Notes under the pieces: generated by a model | What the model was told of the DNA's origin: nothing | Database searches by the model: none | What the model saw: the letters and a program-made list of their open reading frames with translations, nothing else | NCBI GenBank assembly: GCA_023489435.1 | Contig: JAMDCA010000046.1 | Location: forward strand, 1 to 51,004 | DNA from: Thermoplasmatota archaeon | GTDB taxonomy: Archaea; Thermoplasmatota; Thermoplasmata; Thermoplasmatales; Thermoplasmataceae | DNA: 51,004 nucleotides | Direction: 5' to 3' | Made by a program: the position numbers and the translations under genes | Shown: piece after piece, positions 24,984 through 33,963 of the stretch | Position numbering within the stretch: position 1 is the stretch's first letter | Layout of the letters: each line of letters starts with the position of its first letter

Positions 24984-26612
24984 TTAATCCTCTCCGCCAC
25001 CCATTCCGCCTGGTGGCATTCCGCCGGCTGGTCCTCTTGATCCTTTTGTGGCGATTACATCGTCAATCCTCAGGATCATGACAGCGGCTTCAGTTGCTGC
25101 TTCTATTGCCTGTTTCCCTACCCTGACAGGCTCAATGACGCCAACTTTGTCCATTTCCTCGACTTTTCCGCTGTATACGTTGATTCCCGCGGTCTTCTTT
25201 CCCTTTGCGTGCTCGTTCCTTATCTTTATGAGTATATCGATGGCATCGAGGCCAGCATTCTCAGAAAGGGCTCTTGGTATTTCTTCCAGTGCGTTTGCAA
25301 ATTTTTCTATTGCAAGCTGCTGCCTTCCGCCAACTTTCGAGGCATATTCCCTGAGTTTCAGAGAGATTTCTGCTGCGGTTGATCCTCCACCTGTGACATA
25401 TCCTCCATCCTCAACAGCTGCTGCCACAACATGGGTGGAGTCAGTTATTGACCTGTCAATCTCGTCCACAACATGGTCGGTTCCGCCTCTGACAAGTATG
25501 CTCACTGCCTTGGGATTCTTGCAACCCCTTACAAATGTAAGGTAATCTTCACCGATCTTTACCTGCTCCACTTCATCAGCAGAGCCCAAGTCCTGTGGGC
25601 TGAGTTCATCCACCGACGATGCAATGGCTGCACCAGTGGCCTTGGATAGCTTCTCAACATCGCTCTTCTTGACTCTCCTGACTGCGTAAATTCCTTCTTT
25701 TGAGAGGTAATGCTGGGCCAGGTCATCGATTCCTTTCTGTGTGATGAGCACGTTTGCCCCGCTTTCCTTTACTTTCCTGACCATGTCCTTGAGGACCGTC
25801 TCTTCCTGGGTAAGGAATTTCTGGATCATTGACGGGTCATCTATCCTGATGTTTGTGTCAAACTCAGGCTTCTTGATTTCAAGTGCGGCATTGAGCAGCG
25901 CAATCTTTGCTCCCTTGACGAAGTCCGGCATGCCGGGGTGGACTTTTTCCTTGTCCACTATGATGCCGTATATGAGCTGTGTGTCCTCGATGTCTCCTCC
26001 CTGTTTCTTCACGATCTGGATGTTGTCGAAGTCCACAGAATAGCCGTTTTCAGTTTTTTCTGCAACTGCCCTGATTGACTCGTACGAAATTTCAGAAAGT
26101 TTATCCTTGCTTGAGGAAGCGCTCTTGCTGCTCAGGGATGTGGCTGCCATCTTCATCAGCAGTTCCTTGTCTGTGAACTTCACCGGCTTCTTAATCTCTT
26201 CAAGAATCTTCTTGGCCTGATCTGCGGCCATTCTGTAACCTGCAGAAATAACTGTCGGGTGGACATTCTGGTTAATAAGGCTCTCTGCTTCCTGTAGAAG
26301 TGCTCCTGCCACAATAACGGCAGTGGTAGTCCCGTCACCCACAAAGGTGTCCTGGGTCTTCGAAACTTCCACCATCATCTTGGCAGCAGGGTGTTCCACG
26401 TCCATTTCCTTGAGAATAGTAACTCCATCGTTTGTTATTACAATGTCACCGAGGGAGTCGACCAGCATCTTGTCCATTCCTCTTGGGCCAAGACTTGACC
26501 TGACCGCATTTGCAATGCTCTTTGCTGCGTCAATATTGTTTTTCATGGCGTCTTTGCCGGTTTCTCTTCTCGTACCTTCCTTTAATATGAATATTGGTTG
26601 GCCACCTATCAT
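24984..26612 (-). CDS. thsA: Thermosome subunit (group II chaperonin)
   Basis: Subunit of the double-ring ATP-driven chaperonin. The equatorial domain starts [16 protein letters not shown], with [20 protein letters not shown] and the phosphate-binding [15 protein letters not shown]. The apical domain contains [20 protein letters not shown], and the second equatorial half carries [20 protein letters not shown]. The C-terminus is a short Gly-Met-Pro tail ([13 protein letters not shown]) that projects into the cavity. The 542 residues match the family. AAAAATAAAC (26628-26637) read on the minus strand gives a TATA element just upstream. Whether this is the alpha or beta paralogue cannot be settled here. 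Confidence 0.95.
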   Translation of the reverse strand: MIGGQPIFILKEGTRRETGKDAMKNNIDAAKSIANAVRSSLGPRGMDKMLVDSLGDIVITNDGVTILKEMDVEHPAAKMMVEVSKTQDTFVGDGTTTAVIVAGALLQEAESLINQNVHPTVISAGYRMAADQAKKILEEIKKPVKFTDKELLMKMAATSLSSKSASSSKDKLSEISYESIRAVAEKTENGYSVDFDNIQIVKKQGGDIEDTQLIYGIIVDKEKVHPGMPDFVKGAKIALLNAALEIKKPEFDTNIRIDDPSMIQKFLTQEETVLKDMVRKVKESGANVLITQKGIDDLAQHYLSKEGIYAVRRVKKSDVEKLSKATGAAIASSVDELSPQDLGSADEVEQVKIGEDYLTFVRGCKNPKAVSILVRGGTDHVVDEIDRSITDSTHVVAAAVEDGGYVTGGGSTAAEISLKLREYASKVGGRQQLAIEKFANALEEIPRALSENAGLDAIDILIKIRNEHAKGKKTAGINVYSGKVEEMDKVGVIEPVRVGKQAIEAATEAAVMILRIDDVIATKGSRGPAGGMPPGGMGGGED

Positions 26613-26762
26613 AAGTCCTCAGCAAGTAAAAATAAACTTCTATATAACCATTTCTAATCTTTATTAGTTCAAAAACGCTTTGTTTTACAAGCTTTTTACA
26701 TAATAATCTCATGCCGCTTTTGCAGTGCAAAATTCCTTTATTTCAGCATAACATGTAGGAGA

Positions 26763-27053
26763 ATGATCGAAGCAGACACTGTAGAAATTTCAGGCTCTAA
26801 GTACGAATACATTAGGGTACCAATGTCTAAAGCGCCACTCCTTCTCCTGAAGGGCAGGAAGGGTTTCGTGATGTGCGGATATCTTAACCTGGAGGCCGCA
26901 AATAAACTCGGGGACTGTGCTGTAAGGGTTTCCGGAGTGAACGATTTGAAAACACTATTAGACAGCAAAGCTGCTGGTGTTTCAGAAGAAGCCAAGAAAT
27001 TAGGGATAACTGAGGGCCAGAAAGTATCAGATTTCATACATCTTCTATCTTAG
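26763..27053 (+). CDS. DUF1805 (YunC-like) protein
   Basis: A 96-residue single-domain protein. The DUF1805 signature is clear: KAPLLLLKGRKGFVMCGYLN, then LEAANKLGDCAVRVSGVNDL and a helix with KTLLDSKAAGVSEEAKKLGI. The family is small, widespread in archaea and firmicutes and of unknown function. The divergent thermosome gene starts 150 bases away. A Nudix gene follows after 6 bases on the same strand, suggesting an operon. Confidence 0.82.
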   Translation: MIEADTVEISGSKYEYIRVPMSKAPLLLLKGRKGFVMCGYLNLEAANKLGDCAVRVSGVNDLKTLLDSKAAGVSEEAKKLGITEGQKVSDFIHLLS

Positions 27054-27059
27054 TATGAT

Positions 27060-27515
27060 ATGATTGACGGAAAGGCTGCAGTTGGCATTCTAAGGAACGG
27101 GGACCTTTCTCTGCTCATAAAGAGGAGGGAATATCCCGGTGATCCGTGGTCCGGCAACATAGCATTCCCGGGAGGCCACATTAAGAATGGTGAATCCATT
27201 GAACAGGGCCTTCTCAGGGAGATCAGCGAAGAAGTAAACCTGGAACTGTTGGAAAACCAGATCGTGAAAGCGCTCCAGATGGTAACCTCCTTCAGGGCAC
27301 CGGACCTGTCAGTCTATCCATTTGTTCTTGATGTGGAGGACCTGTCCAACGCAAGACCGGGGCCGGAGGTGGCTGAGATCAAGACTGTCAACCTTCTGGA
27401 CTACAGGAGAGCCTCTCATCCGCAAAACGGTTTTCCAGCTTTGGATTATGGCGGATGGATTGTCTGGGGCTTGACCTACAGGATTATAACCGAATATCTT
27501 GGCATCAAGCCCTAG
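27060..27515 (+). CDS. Nudix hydrolase (CoA pyrophosphatase-like)
   Basis: Hydrolyses a nucleoside diphosphate linked to another group. The Nudix box is GGHIKNGESIEQGLLREISEE followed by VNLEL, with Asn where the consensus has Gly near the end. It is preceded by RREYPGDPWSGNIAFPGG, the extra motif that marks CoA- or NADH-type Nudix enzymes. The 151 residues are a single domain. It starts 6 bases after the DUF1805 stop, and its end overlaps the convergent iorB by 4 bases. Confidence 0.87.
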   Translation: MIDGKAAVGILRNGDLSLLIKRREYPGDPWSGNIAFPGGHIKNGESIEQGLLREISEEVNLELLENQIVKALQMVTSFRAPDLSVYPFVLDVEDLSNARPGPEVAEIKTVNLLDYRRASHPQNGFPALDYGGWIVWGLTYRIITEYLGIKP

Positions 27516-28126
27516 GCTAAACGCTCCACAAACTCCTGTTGAGCTGACTTTCCCATTTCAAGGCCAGCTTCCAGTGCCTTGAGATTGATTTCAAGAGACT
27601 TTTTTGAGAAAATAGTGCGGATCTGGTTTCTTGTACATTCAAGTGAAAGGTTAAGCCAACCAGTTCCAATGGCGAATCCAAGAATGGCTATATTTGCCGC
27701 CCTGAAACTGCCGGATTTTCTCGCAACTGAAACGGCATCTATAGTTCCCAGGTGGAAATTATCTGAAATCGATTCAGTCAAAACACGCAGATCAGGGTAT
27801 TCCTCATGCCTGATGCTTAAAGACACAGGCGCAAGTTTCTCGGTGCTCATAATAACCCTGGATCCCGTTGGGGCCCTTGACAGGGAACGCATTGTTTCAA
27901 GCGGTTCCATGCCAATAGTGAGGTCCACATCGCCATCGGGTATGATTGGGGCACGGAAATTCCCAATTCTGACTTCAACTGTCACAGAACCTCCTCTCTG
28001 AGCGAGGCCGTGTATCTCTGACATGATTACATTTTCTCCCTGTTCAAGCGCAGCCCGGGATATTATGAGGCCCAGTGTCAACACTCCCTGCCCTCCCACT
28101 CCTGCAAGCAGTATGTTAGTTTTCAA
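27512..28126 (-). CDS. iorB: Indolepyruvate ferredoxin oxidoreductase, beta subunit
   Basis: Gamma-domain subunit of the 2-oxoacid oxidoreductase that converts aryl pyruvates from aromatic amino acids to aryl-acetyl-CoA while reducing ferredoxin. The N-terminus ILLAGVGGQGVLTLGLIISR is the family signature, followed by SEIHGLAQRGGSVTVEVRIG. The gene begins inside the last 11 bases of iorA, so the two are translationally coupled. Its product acyl-CoA can be used by the ADP-forming synthetase encoded just upstream on the same strand. Confidence 0.92.
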   Translation of the reverse strand: MKTNILLAGVGGQGVLTLGLIISRAALEQGENVIMSEIHGLAQRGGSVTVEVRIGNFRAPIIPDGDVDLTIGMEPLETMRSLSRAPTGSRVIMSTEKLAPVSLSIRHEEYPDLRVLTESISDNFHLGTIDAVSVARKSGSFRAANIAILGFAIGTGWLNLSLECTRNQIRTIFSKKSLEINLKALEAGLEMGKSAQQEFVERLA

Positions 28127-30008
28127 CGTTGCTCACCTCAATGGCTTTGAAGGGACACACGTAAGGCTGGGAACACACACCGCATCCATCACAGAGCACG
28201 GGATCAATGGTTACTTTTCCATTGGATATCGAAAGTGCAGGGCACGCGAAATTCTCAACACAGTTGAAACAGGATGAACAGCTCTCAGGAACTACGTGGT
28301 ACTTCACTTCGTGCCCTTCTTTCCTCATTCTGTTGTCACGGAGGATTGCACATTCGCGCTTTGCAATAACTACTGACACGCCCTCATTCTTCAGGCCTTC
28401 CATTATTGCCCCCAGTGTTTCCTTCAAATCGTAAGGGTCCACTGTCTTGAGGCTGTCAACACCGAGTGACCTGACTATATTTTCTATGGACTGGCTTTTC
28501 TGCCTTCCTGCAGTTTGCGAAACAGGAGTCCCGGGATTTGGTTGCCGGCCTGTCATGGCTGTGACGTCATTGTCCATAATCACCACAAGCATCCGTGAAT
28601 TGTTGTTTACAGCATTTACCAGTGCAGGAATTCCTGCATGGAAGAAAGTGGAGTCGCCAATAAATGAGATCACCCTCTGGTCGGTCGCCCTTGTGAACCC
28701 TGATCCAACGCCAATAGATGAACCCATTTCAAGCATTATGTCTGCCTCACTGAAAGGCTCGTAATTGCCAAGAGAGTAGCAGCCTATGTCTGTAGAATAT
28801 ACTGGATCGTCCAGTTTGAGCATCTTCACTGCCCTTTTCACCGCAAAATATGTGGCCCTGTGTGGGCATCCCGCACAAAGTACAGGGGGTCTTGGAGGCA
28901 GTTCCTGTTCCTGTTTGTATGGTTTTCTGTCTGTAATATTGAAGTCAAGAATACCGGCAAGTGCTTCTTCCAGTGTGTTGGGGGATGTCTCATGGCTCAT
29001 TGGCACTGTACCATCCATCTTACCAAGGACAGTCACTTCAGGAAAACCAACATCTGCAATTGCCCGTATATCTGATTCTATAATTGGGTCAACTTCCTCA
29101 ACAACAATGATGGTTCCATGCCTCGAAAGGAATTCTCTGGCTATGTTTTCTGGCATAGGGTTTGTAATGCCAAGTTTCAGTACTTCAGCATTAACCTGGT
29201 GCTTGTCGAGCACGTCCCTGAGGACGTTGTAAGCTTCTCCCGAGCTTATGAATCCGATCCTGGATTCCCGGTCTCCTTCACTTCTGTTCAGGATTCCCTG
29301 GAAATCATGCGTGCCAATGCGTCTCATTTTATCGATAAGCTCGTCTTTATAGTCATATGAGTTTGAAGGTAGTGATACAAAACTCCTGCCTCCTTTCGCG
29401 AATCTTCCCTTTAAGTTTGGTGCAGAAACAGGTGAAAGTGTTACCGTACCCCTCATATGGCTTATCCTTGTGGTAGTCCTGAATATCACTGGAAGGCTCT
29501 CCATTTTGGAAATCTCGAAAGCTACTTTGAGGAAATCCTTTGCTTCCTGAGGGTTTGAAGGTTCAATTAGAGGGACATGTGCAAAATGTGCGTAATAACG
29601 GTTGTCCTGTTCATTCTGCGAGGAGAACATTGATGGGTCATCTGCAGACATGATGACCATTGGGCCACGGATTCCCGTATAAGATATGCTCATCAACACA
29701 TCCGAGGCAACGTTAAGTCCCACATGCTTCATGAAAACAAAGGATTTCAGCCCTGCCAGTGAGGCAGCGAATGCCGATTCCATGGCCACCTTTTCATTGA
29801 CGGAAAATTCGAATTTCATCCCTGCTTCTGCCCCTATTTCATAGAGAATGTCACCAACTTCGCTGGACGGGGTTCCAGGATATGTGGTAGCGACAGCCAC
29901 TCCCGCCTCAATTGCTCCACGAGCTATAGCTTCGTTTCCAAGCAGGAACAATTTATCACCGGGTTTGCCGGAAAGCAGGGTCTCATATGCAGACATAAAT
30001 AATCTCAT
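28116..30008 (-). CDS. iorA: Indolepyruvate ferredoxin oxidoreductase, alpha subunit
   Basis: Thiamine-diphosphate subunit of IOR. The N-terminal part has LLGNEAIARGAIEAGVAVAT and TYPGTPSSEV. The TPP domain carries CAGCPHRATYFAVKRA, then STDIGCYSLG and FIGDSTFFHAGIPALVNAVN. The C-terminus has two ferredoxin-type cluster sites, CSSCFNCVENFACP and CDGCGVCSQPYVCP. Both first sites are slightly irregular in spacing, as usual in IorA. The 630 residues match. A TATA-like ACTATATGA (30026-30033) sits about 22 bases before the ATG at 30008; an ATG at 29996 is the alternative. Confidence 0.93.
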   Translation of the reverse strand: MRLFMSAYETLLSGKPGDKLFLLGNEAIARGAIEAGVAVATTYPGTPSSEVGDILYEIGAEAGMKFEFSVNEKVAMESAFAASLAGLKSFVFMKHVGLNVASDVLMSISYTGIRGPMVIMSADDPSMFSSQNEQDNRYYAHFAHVPLIEPSNPQEAKDFLKVAFEISKMESLPVIFRTTTRISHMRGTVTLSPVSAPNLKGRFAKGGRSFVSLPSNSYDYKDELIDKMRRIGTHDFQGILNRSEGDRESRIGFISSGEAYNVLRDVLDKHQVNAEVLKLGITNPMPENIAREFLSRHGTIIVVEEVDPIIESDIRAIADVGFPEVTVLGKMDGTVPMSHETSPNTLEEALAGILDFNITDRKPYKQEQELPPRPPVLCAGCPHRATYFAVKRAVKMLKLDDPVYSTDIGCYSLGNYEPFSEADIMLEMGSSIGVGSGFTRATDQRVISFIGDSTFFHAGIPALVNAVNNNSRMLVVIMDNDVTAMTGRQPNPGTPVSQTAGRQKSQSIENIVRSLGVDSLKTVDPYDLKETLGAIMEGLKNEGVSVVIAKRECAILRDNRMRKEGHEVKYHVVPESCSSCFNCVENFACPALSISNGKVTIDPVLCDGCGVCSQPYVCPFKAIEVSNVEN

Positions 30009-30165
30009 ATGTTCAAAGAGATTTGACTATATGAAGTGTTACCCAGAAATATGTAGCATGTCATTGTTTGTCAGGGCTTATTTTCAAGGTTCTGTGAATA
30101 AGTGTCATGCAATGCTTAAAAAACATTTTCCATGATAAAGAGTGTCATGGTAGATTGTTCCACTC

Positions 30166-30816
30166 TTACCTGTAAAATGAGATTTTTGCATCTGCTGCAA
30201 CAGCTCCAGATGCAGATACGATTACTGGATTGAGGTCCAATGACAGAATATCCACTTTCCCCCCGGAAATCATGCCATTCACCTTAAGAAGAAGGCCAAC
30301 TATCTCTTCACAATCTATCCTTGTTCCCCTGAACCCTTTGCAGAAAATTCCTGATCTTATTTCCTGAATCATGTCAAGTGCATCTTCCCTGCCAATTGGC
30401 AGCTTCCTGAATGCAACGTCCTGATACAGTTCGGTGTATATTCCGCCGGTTCCAAGCATGATCACAGGTCCGAACACCGGGTCACGCGTCACTCCAACAA
30501 TGAATTCAACACCCTTTTGAGCCATCTCTTCCAGAAGGAATTCTGAATTGGGGAACCTCTTTTTCATTGCGACGTATTCTTCAATGAGATCGTAAAGTCC
30601 CACTATTCCCGCCTTTACCCCGCCGACGTCGCTCTTATGGATGATGGAAGCGTCAGAGACTTTCAGAACAAGCGGAAATTTGAGCTCAATTTTATCAGGC
30701 AATGATTCAAAGACTATCCCTCTCGGGGTCACTATTCCGTATTCCCTGAGAATTGCCTTGGCTTCAAATTCAGTAATATTCCTCATTCCCGGTTTAAGCC
30801 CGGTCTCAGTGGTCAT
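30166..30816 (-). CDS. acdB: ADP-forming acetyl/acyl-CoA synthetase, beta subunit
   Basis: ATP-grasp subunit that uses the phosphorylated alpha subunit to make ATP from ADP while acyl-CoA becomes free acid. Features are NITEFEAKAILREYGIVTPR, FPLVLKVSDASIIHKSDVGG (ADP/phosphohistidine site), LLEEMAQKGVEFIVGVTRDP and FGPVIMLGTGGIYTE. The 216 residues match separate beta subunits. It starts inside the last 11 bases of the alpha gene. With iorAB downstream on the same strand, the four genes form a likely fermentation unit that gains one ATP per oxoacid. Confidence 0.92.
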   Translation of the reverse strand: MTTETGLKPGMRNITEFEAKAILREYGIVTPRGIVFESLPDKIELKFPLVLKVSDASIIHKSDVGGVKAGIVGLYDLIEEYVAMKKRFPNSEFLLEEMAQKGVEFIVGVTRDPVFGPVIMLGTGGIYTELYQDVAFRKLPIGREDALDMIQEIRSGIFCKGFRGTRIDCEEIVGLLLKVNGMISGGKVDILSLDLNPVIVSASGAVAADAKISFYR

Positions 30817-32197
30817 TTGACAGCCTCCTCAAATACATCCTCCTCAGGTAAAGGGCCTTCATCGCAGACACAGTCCTCGGCACAGATGGGTATGCGGGTA
30901 TCTTCGCCTTTTCAAGATCAACCATCAGATCCCTGGTGAGCCTGTTTCCAATCACTCCCACCACAACGGTCTTTTTCCTGGCTGCGTTAACAATTGGCCC
31001 TATTACTGATGTATCTATTTTCGGGGTCTGTGGCAGAGCATAGGCGATAATTCCGTCCACATTACCGGATTCAGCCAGTATCTCAAGGATGGAAGCATAC
31101 GACTGGGTGCTCCCGTCTGCTGTCAGGTCAATTGGGTTGTTTAGGGACGCAATGGGAAGTGCGTGCTCTTTCAACTGGCCTATTTCTTCCTGGCTGAATC
31201 TTGCCATTGAAAGTGCAGGCCTCGAATCTTCAGTTGTAAGCAGGTCGGTGGTGAGGACTCCAACTCCGCCTGCTGTGGTCAGCACTGCAATCCTCTTCCC
31301 TTCAAGTGGCCTGGCATATGCCAGTGCCCGGCCGAAGTCAAGGAGTTCAACCTCACTATAGGCACGGACCACTCCTGCCTGCCTAAGAATTCCGTCAAGA
31401 ACCCTGTCATCAGTGGCAAGCGCCCCTGTATGGAATGACGCTGCTGCTGATGCCTCACTTGTCCTACCGGTTTTCAGGATCGTTACGGGCTTCTTCATGT
31501 TTACGTCCCTAACGGTCCTGAAAAACTTTTCACCATTGGAGATGCTCTCCAAATATGCAACAATTGACCTGGTTTCATCATGTTCGAGGAACATTTCCAT
31601 CAGGTCATCCTCATCTATATCCGCACGGTTTCCAATATTCACAAACCCCGATATCCCTGTGCCATTTTCTGCCAGGGAATCCATAATAAGAAGCCCCAGG
31701 GCACCACTCTGGGATATGAAACCTATCTGGCCCTCGCCCGGGAACCAAATTCTTTCCCCGGGTGTCAGTGCAGTATTTACCTTGGAATGAGGGAATATGA
31801 TGCCTACAGTGTTTGGTCCGATTAGCCTTGTTCTTGTCCCCTTTAGCTTTTCCTTCAGGCTGTCTTCAAGTTTCCTGCCCTCCTCTCCCAGTTCAGAAAA
31901 GCCTCCGGCAACTATTATGACAAATTCAACATCCTGCTTGATGCATTCCTGCAGGACGGAAGGTGCGAGCTTTGCTGGAAGTGCAATGACTGCGAGATCC
32001 ACTTTTCCCGGGACTGAAGAAATTTCAGTGTAGCATTTTAGCCCAAGGATCTCATCACAGGACGGGTTGATGGGGTAAATCTTACCATGGAACCCCTGAT
32101 TCACGAGATTTTGCAGCACTGCATGGCCAATCTTGGAACGGTCAGGGGATGCGCCGATAACGGCAATTGCACTGGGGCTGATAAGATTATTAAACAA
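30806..32197 (-). CDS. acdA: ADP-forming acetyl/acyl-CoA synthetase, alpha subunit
   Basis: CoA-binding and phosphohistidine subunit of the archaeal synthetase. The CoA-binding Rossmann domain starts SPSAIAVIGASPDRSKIGHA, the succinyl-CoA-synthetase-like part has IGFISQSGALGLLIMDSLAE, and the catalytic His256 is in SFHTGALA. Length 463 agrees with separate alpha subunits. The start is a TTG at 32197 (MFNNLISPSA), preceded by a CCATAAGC-like element about 26 bases upstream on the minus strand. It is coupled by overlap to acdB. Confidence 0.93.
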   Translation of the reverse strand: MFNNLISPSAIAVIGASPDRSKIGHAVLQNLVNQGFHGKIYPINPSCDEILGLKCYTEISSVPGKVDLAVIALPAKLAPSVLQECIKQDVEFVIIVAGGFSELGEEGRKLEDSLKEKLKGTRTRLIGPNTVGIIFPHSKVNTALTPGERIWFPGEGQIGFISQSGALGLLIMDSLAENGTGISGFVNIGNRADIDEDDLMEMFLEHDETRSIVAYLESISNGEKFFRTVRDVNMKKPVTILKTGRTSEASAAASFHTGALATDDRVLDGILRQAGVVRAYSEVELLDFGRALAYARPLEGKRIAVLTTAGGVGVLTTDLLTTEDSRPALSMARFSQEEIGQLKEHALPIASLNNPIDLTADGSTQSYASILEILAESGNVDGIIAYALPQTPKIDTSVIGPIVNAARKKTVVVGVIGNRLTRDLMVDLEKAKIPAYPSVPRTVSAMKALYLRRMYLRRLSNDH

Positions 32198-32312
32198 GTT
32201 CTAACATAATTCTAGTTGCTTATGGCGTATTAAACCCGCACCTAATATTTTCATGATTTGCCCATTTGGGTAATGAAAGAGTTTGAATGAGCAACTCCCA
32301 TTGTCGTGAAAG

Positions 32313-33368
32313 TTATTCTGCTTCGCTCGACTGGAATGCCCGTGTGCCATTCCTGTCAAATGATACCCTGACGACAAAATTTGATGAATCCATCAGAGCT
32401 TTCTGCAGTTGCTGAACACTTCCATGCCTGCTAATTACCAGAAGGAACCCGTCTGAGCCACCGCCCATAAGTTTTGCTGCCTGGGCACCGTTTTCCAGTG
32501 CGAATGAGATGAGGGAATCAATTCTTTCATTGGAAACCTTCTTTCCAAGCTGTTTCTTTATGTCCCAGCCTGCATTAACAGCAGAGGAGAAGCCTTCAAA
32601 GTTTCCTGAAAGTACGGAATTCTTCATTTCGGTTGCAAGATTCTTCATGACTTTCAGGTTCGAAACTATGTCACTGTCGCCGTGACGGGATTTTTCCACC
32701 TGTTCCTGGAGTACCGAAGTGCTTTCCCTGGTGTTGCCTGTGTACACGAGAAGGGTCCTCTTCTCAAGTTCCGCCATAAAATCCGGGTATCGTGAAAGAT
32801 CTGTTGACAGTTCCTTCCCTGAGGCAAATTCCATATACTTGAAATTGCCAAGGCTCACTGCGAACGGGTCCTGTTTTCCCAGTGTAATGCCGAAATAGTC
32901 GTGTTCAAGGCTGAAAGCCTCCCTTGCAAGGTTCCATGGGTCCACGCTCTTCCCCTGGATAAGGTAAATGAGTTTAAGAAGTGCGGTGGTAAGGGCACTG
33001 GACGATCCCAGGCCTGATCCTGGCGGCACGCCGCTGTTTATGGCGATCCTGCCCTTGGAGATTCCCTTGCTTTCAAGGAGTTTTGTCATCTTGCTCAACA
33101 CTTCATTGTCGCCGGTGTCCTTTCCTATGAGAACGCTCTTTAGGAAATCCCGTGAAGATATCTCCAGATCATAATCATCCGGTGTGTAAATGACGGTAAC
33201 TCCCCTGTCTATGGTAGTGTTGACCACTGCTCCCCCGTAATTGTCGCAGAAGGGGGAAATATCAGTGCCTCCACCGCCAAAGCTTACCCTGAAAGGACTG
33301 TAGGCAGTGAATCTTTTTCCGGGCATTGCAGCATGCACATGATCTGCTATCTCATAAATGTGAAGCAT
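32313..33368 (-). CDS. GHMP kinase (candidate mevalonate-3-phosphate 5-kinase or sugar kinase)
   Basis: Small-molecule kinase. RVSFGGGGTDISPFCDNYGG with an early Asp is typical of the HddA-like GHMP subgroup. The ATP-binding PPGSGLGSSSALTTALLKLI is motif 2 and KLMGGGSDGFLLVI is motif 3. HddA relatives act on heptose-7-phosphate, but in Thermoplasma the modified mevalonate pathway uses unusual GHMP kinases, and an HddA-like protein could fill the mevalonate-3-phosphate 5-kinase step; this is inference. The ATG at 33368 lies about 26 bases from the TATATA shared with ppa, while the one at 33326 (MPGKRFTAY) is closer to the conserved region. The pyrophosphatase gene is divergent. Confidence 0.78.
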   Translation of the reverse strand: MLHIYEIADHVHAAMPGKRFTAYSPFRVSFGGGGTDISPFCDNYGGAVVNTTIDRGVTVIYTPDDYDLEISSRDFLKSVLIGKDTGDNEVLSKMTKLLESKGISKGRIAINSGVPPGSGLGSSSALTTALLKLIYLIQGKSVDPWNLAREAFSLEHDYFGITLGKQDPFAVSLGNFKYMEFASGKELSTDLSRYPDFMAELEKRTLLVYTGNTRESTSVLQEQVEKSRHGDSDIVSNLKVMKNLATEMKNSVLSGNFEGFSSAVNAGWDIKKQLGKKVSNERIDSLISFALENGAQAAKLMGGGSDGFLLVISRHGSVQQLQKALMDSSNFVVRVSFDRNGTRAFQSSEAE

Positions 33369-33390
33369 GAAGGTTTCCCCGAAATAATGG

Positions 33391-33398
33391 ATATATAT
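33391..33398. promoter_or_regulatory. Shared divergent TATA box between GHMP kinase and ppa
   Basis: ATATATAT is palindromic and sits midway between two divergent starts: about 25 bases before the ppa ATG (33419) and about 26 before the GHMP kinase ATG (33368). Both distances are right for leaderless initiation, and no other TATA-like sequence lies in the 50-base gap. Confidence 0.6.
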
Positions 33399-33418
33399 TC
33401 TTGTGGCATGTTGTAGCA

Positions 33419-33961
33419 ATGGAAAAAAACAACAGCTTCTGGCATACAATTTCTGCTGGGCCCGAACCACCTGAGCACCTTTACGTAATAGTTGAGACTC
33501 CAAAGGGCAGCAAGAATAAATTCGAGATTTCAAAGAAGTTCCCCATGGTTGTCCTTGACAGGGTGCTGCACTCATCTGTAATGTACCCCATAGAATATGG
33601 TGCAGTTCCACAGACCCTTTATGCAGATGGCGACCCCCTGGATGCGATGGTTCTGACCAGTGAGCCAACATACCCTGGAATAGTCATTGAGGCCAGGCCG
33701 GTTGGAGTTATGAAGATGATTGACCAGGGTGACCAGGACAACAAGATCCTCATGGTTGCAGAAGGCGACCCAAGATACAGACACGTAAAGAGCTACAGTG
33801 ATCTGCCTGAGCACACGCTCAAGGAAATAGCCAACTTCTTCCAGACTTACAAGATTCTTGAGAAAAAGAAGACTGAAGTTCTGGGATGGGAAGGCATGGA
33901 TTTTGCCATAAAGGAAATAAAAGAATCCATGGAAACCTACCGGAAGAAATTCCCGCAGTAA
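33419..33961 (+). CDS. ppa: Inorganic pyrophosphatase (family I)
   Basis: Soluble Mg-dependent enzyme that hydrolyses pyrophosphate, pulling biosynthetic reactions. The family I signature is DGDPLDAMVLT. Other features are NKFEISKK, SVMYPIEYGAVPQTL, GVMKMIDQGDQDNKI and FQTYKILEKKK. The protein has 180 residues, the usual size. The ATG at 33419 (MEKNNSFWH) is chosen on TATA spacing; an in-frame start at 33401 would lie upstream of the expected transcript start. A 109-codon gene follows after 2 bases. Confidence 0.95.
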   Translation: MEKNNSFWHTISAGPEPPEHLYVIVETPKGSKNKFEISKKFPMVVLDRVLHSSVMYPIEYGAVPQTLYADGDPLDAMVLTSEPTYPGIVIEARPVGVMKMIDQGDQDNKILMVAEGDPRYRHVKSYSDLPEHTLKEIANFFQTYKILEKKKTEVLGWEGMDFAIKEIKESMETYRKKFPQ

Positions 33962-33963
33962 GT

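Noticed and set aside
33369-33671. Long N-terminal extension of the GHMP kinase
   Set aside because: It is antisense to the pyrophosphatase coding region and has no kinase character.
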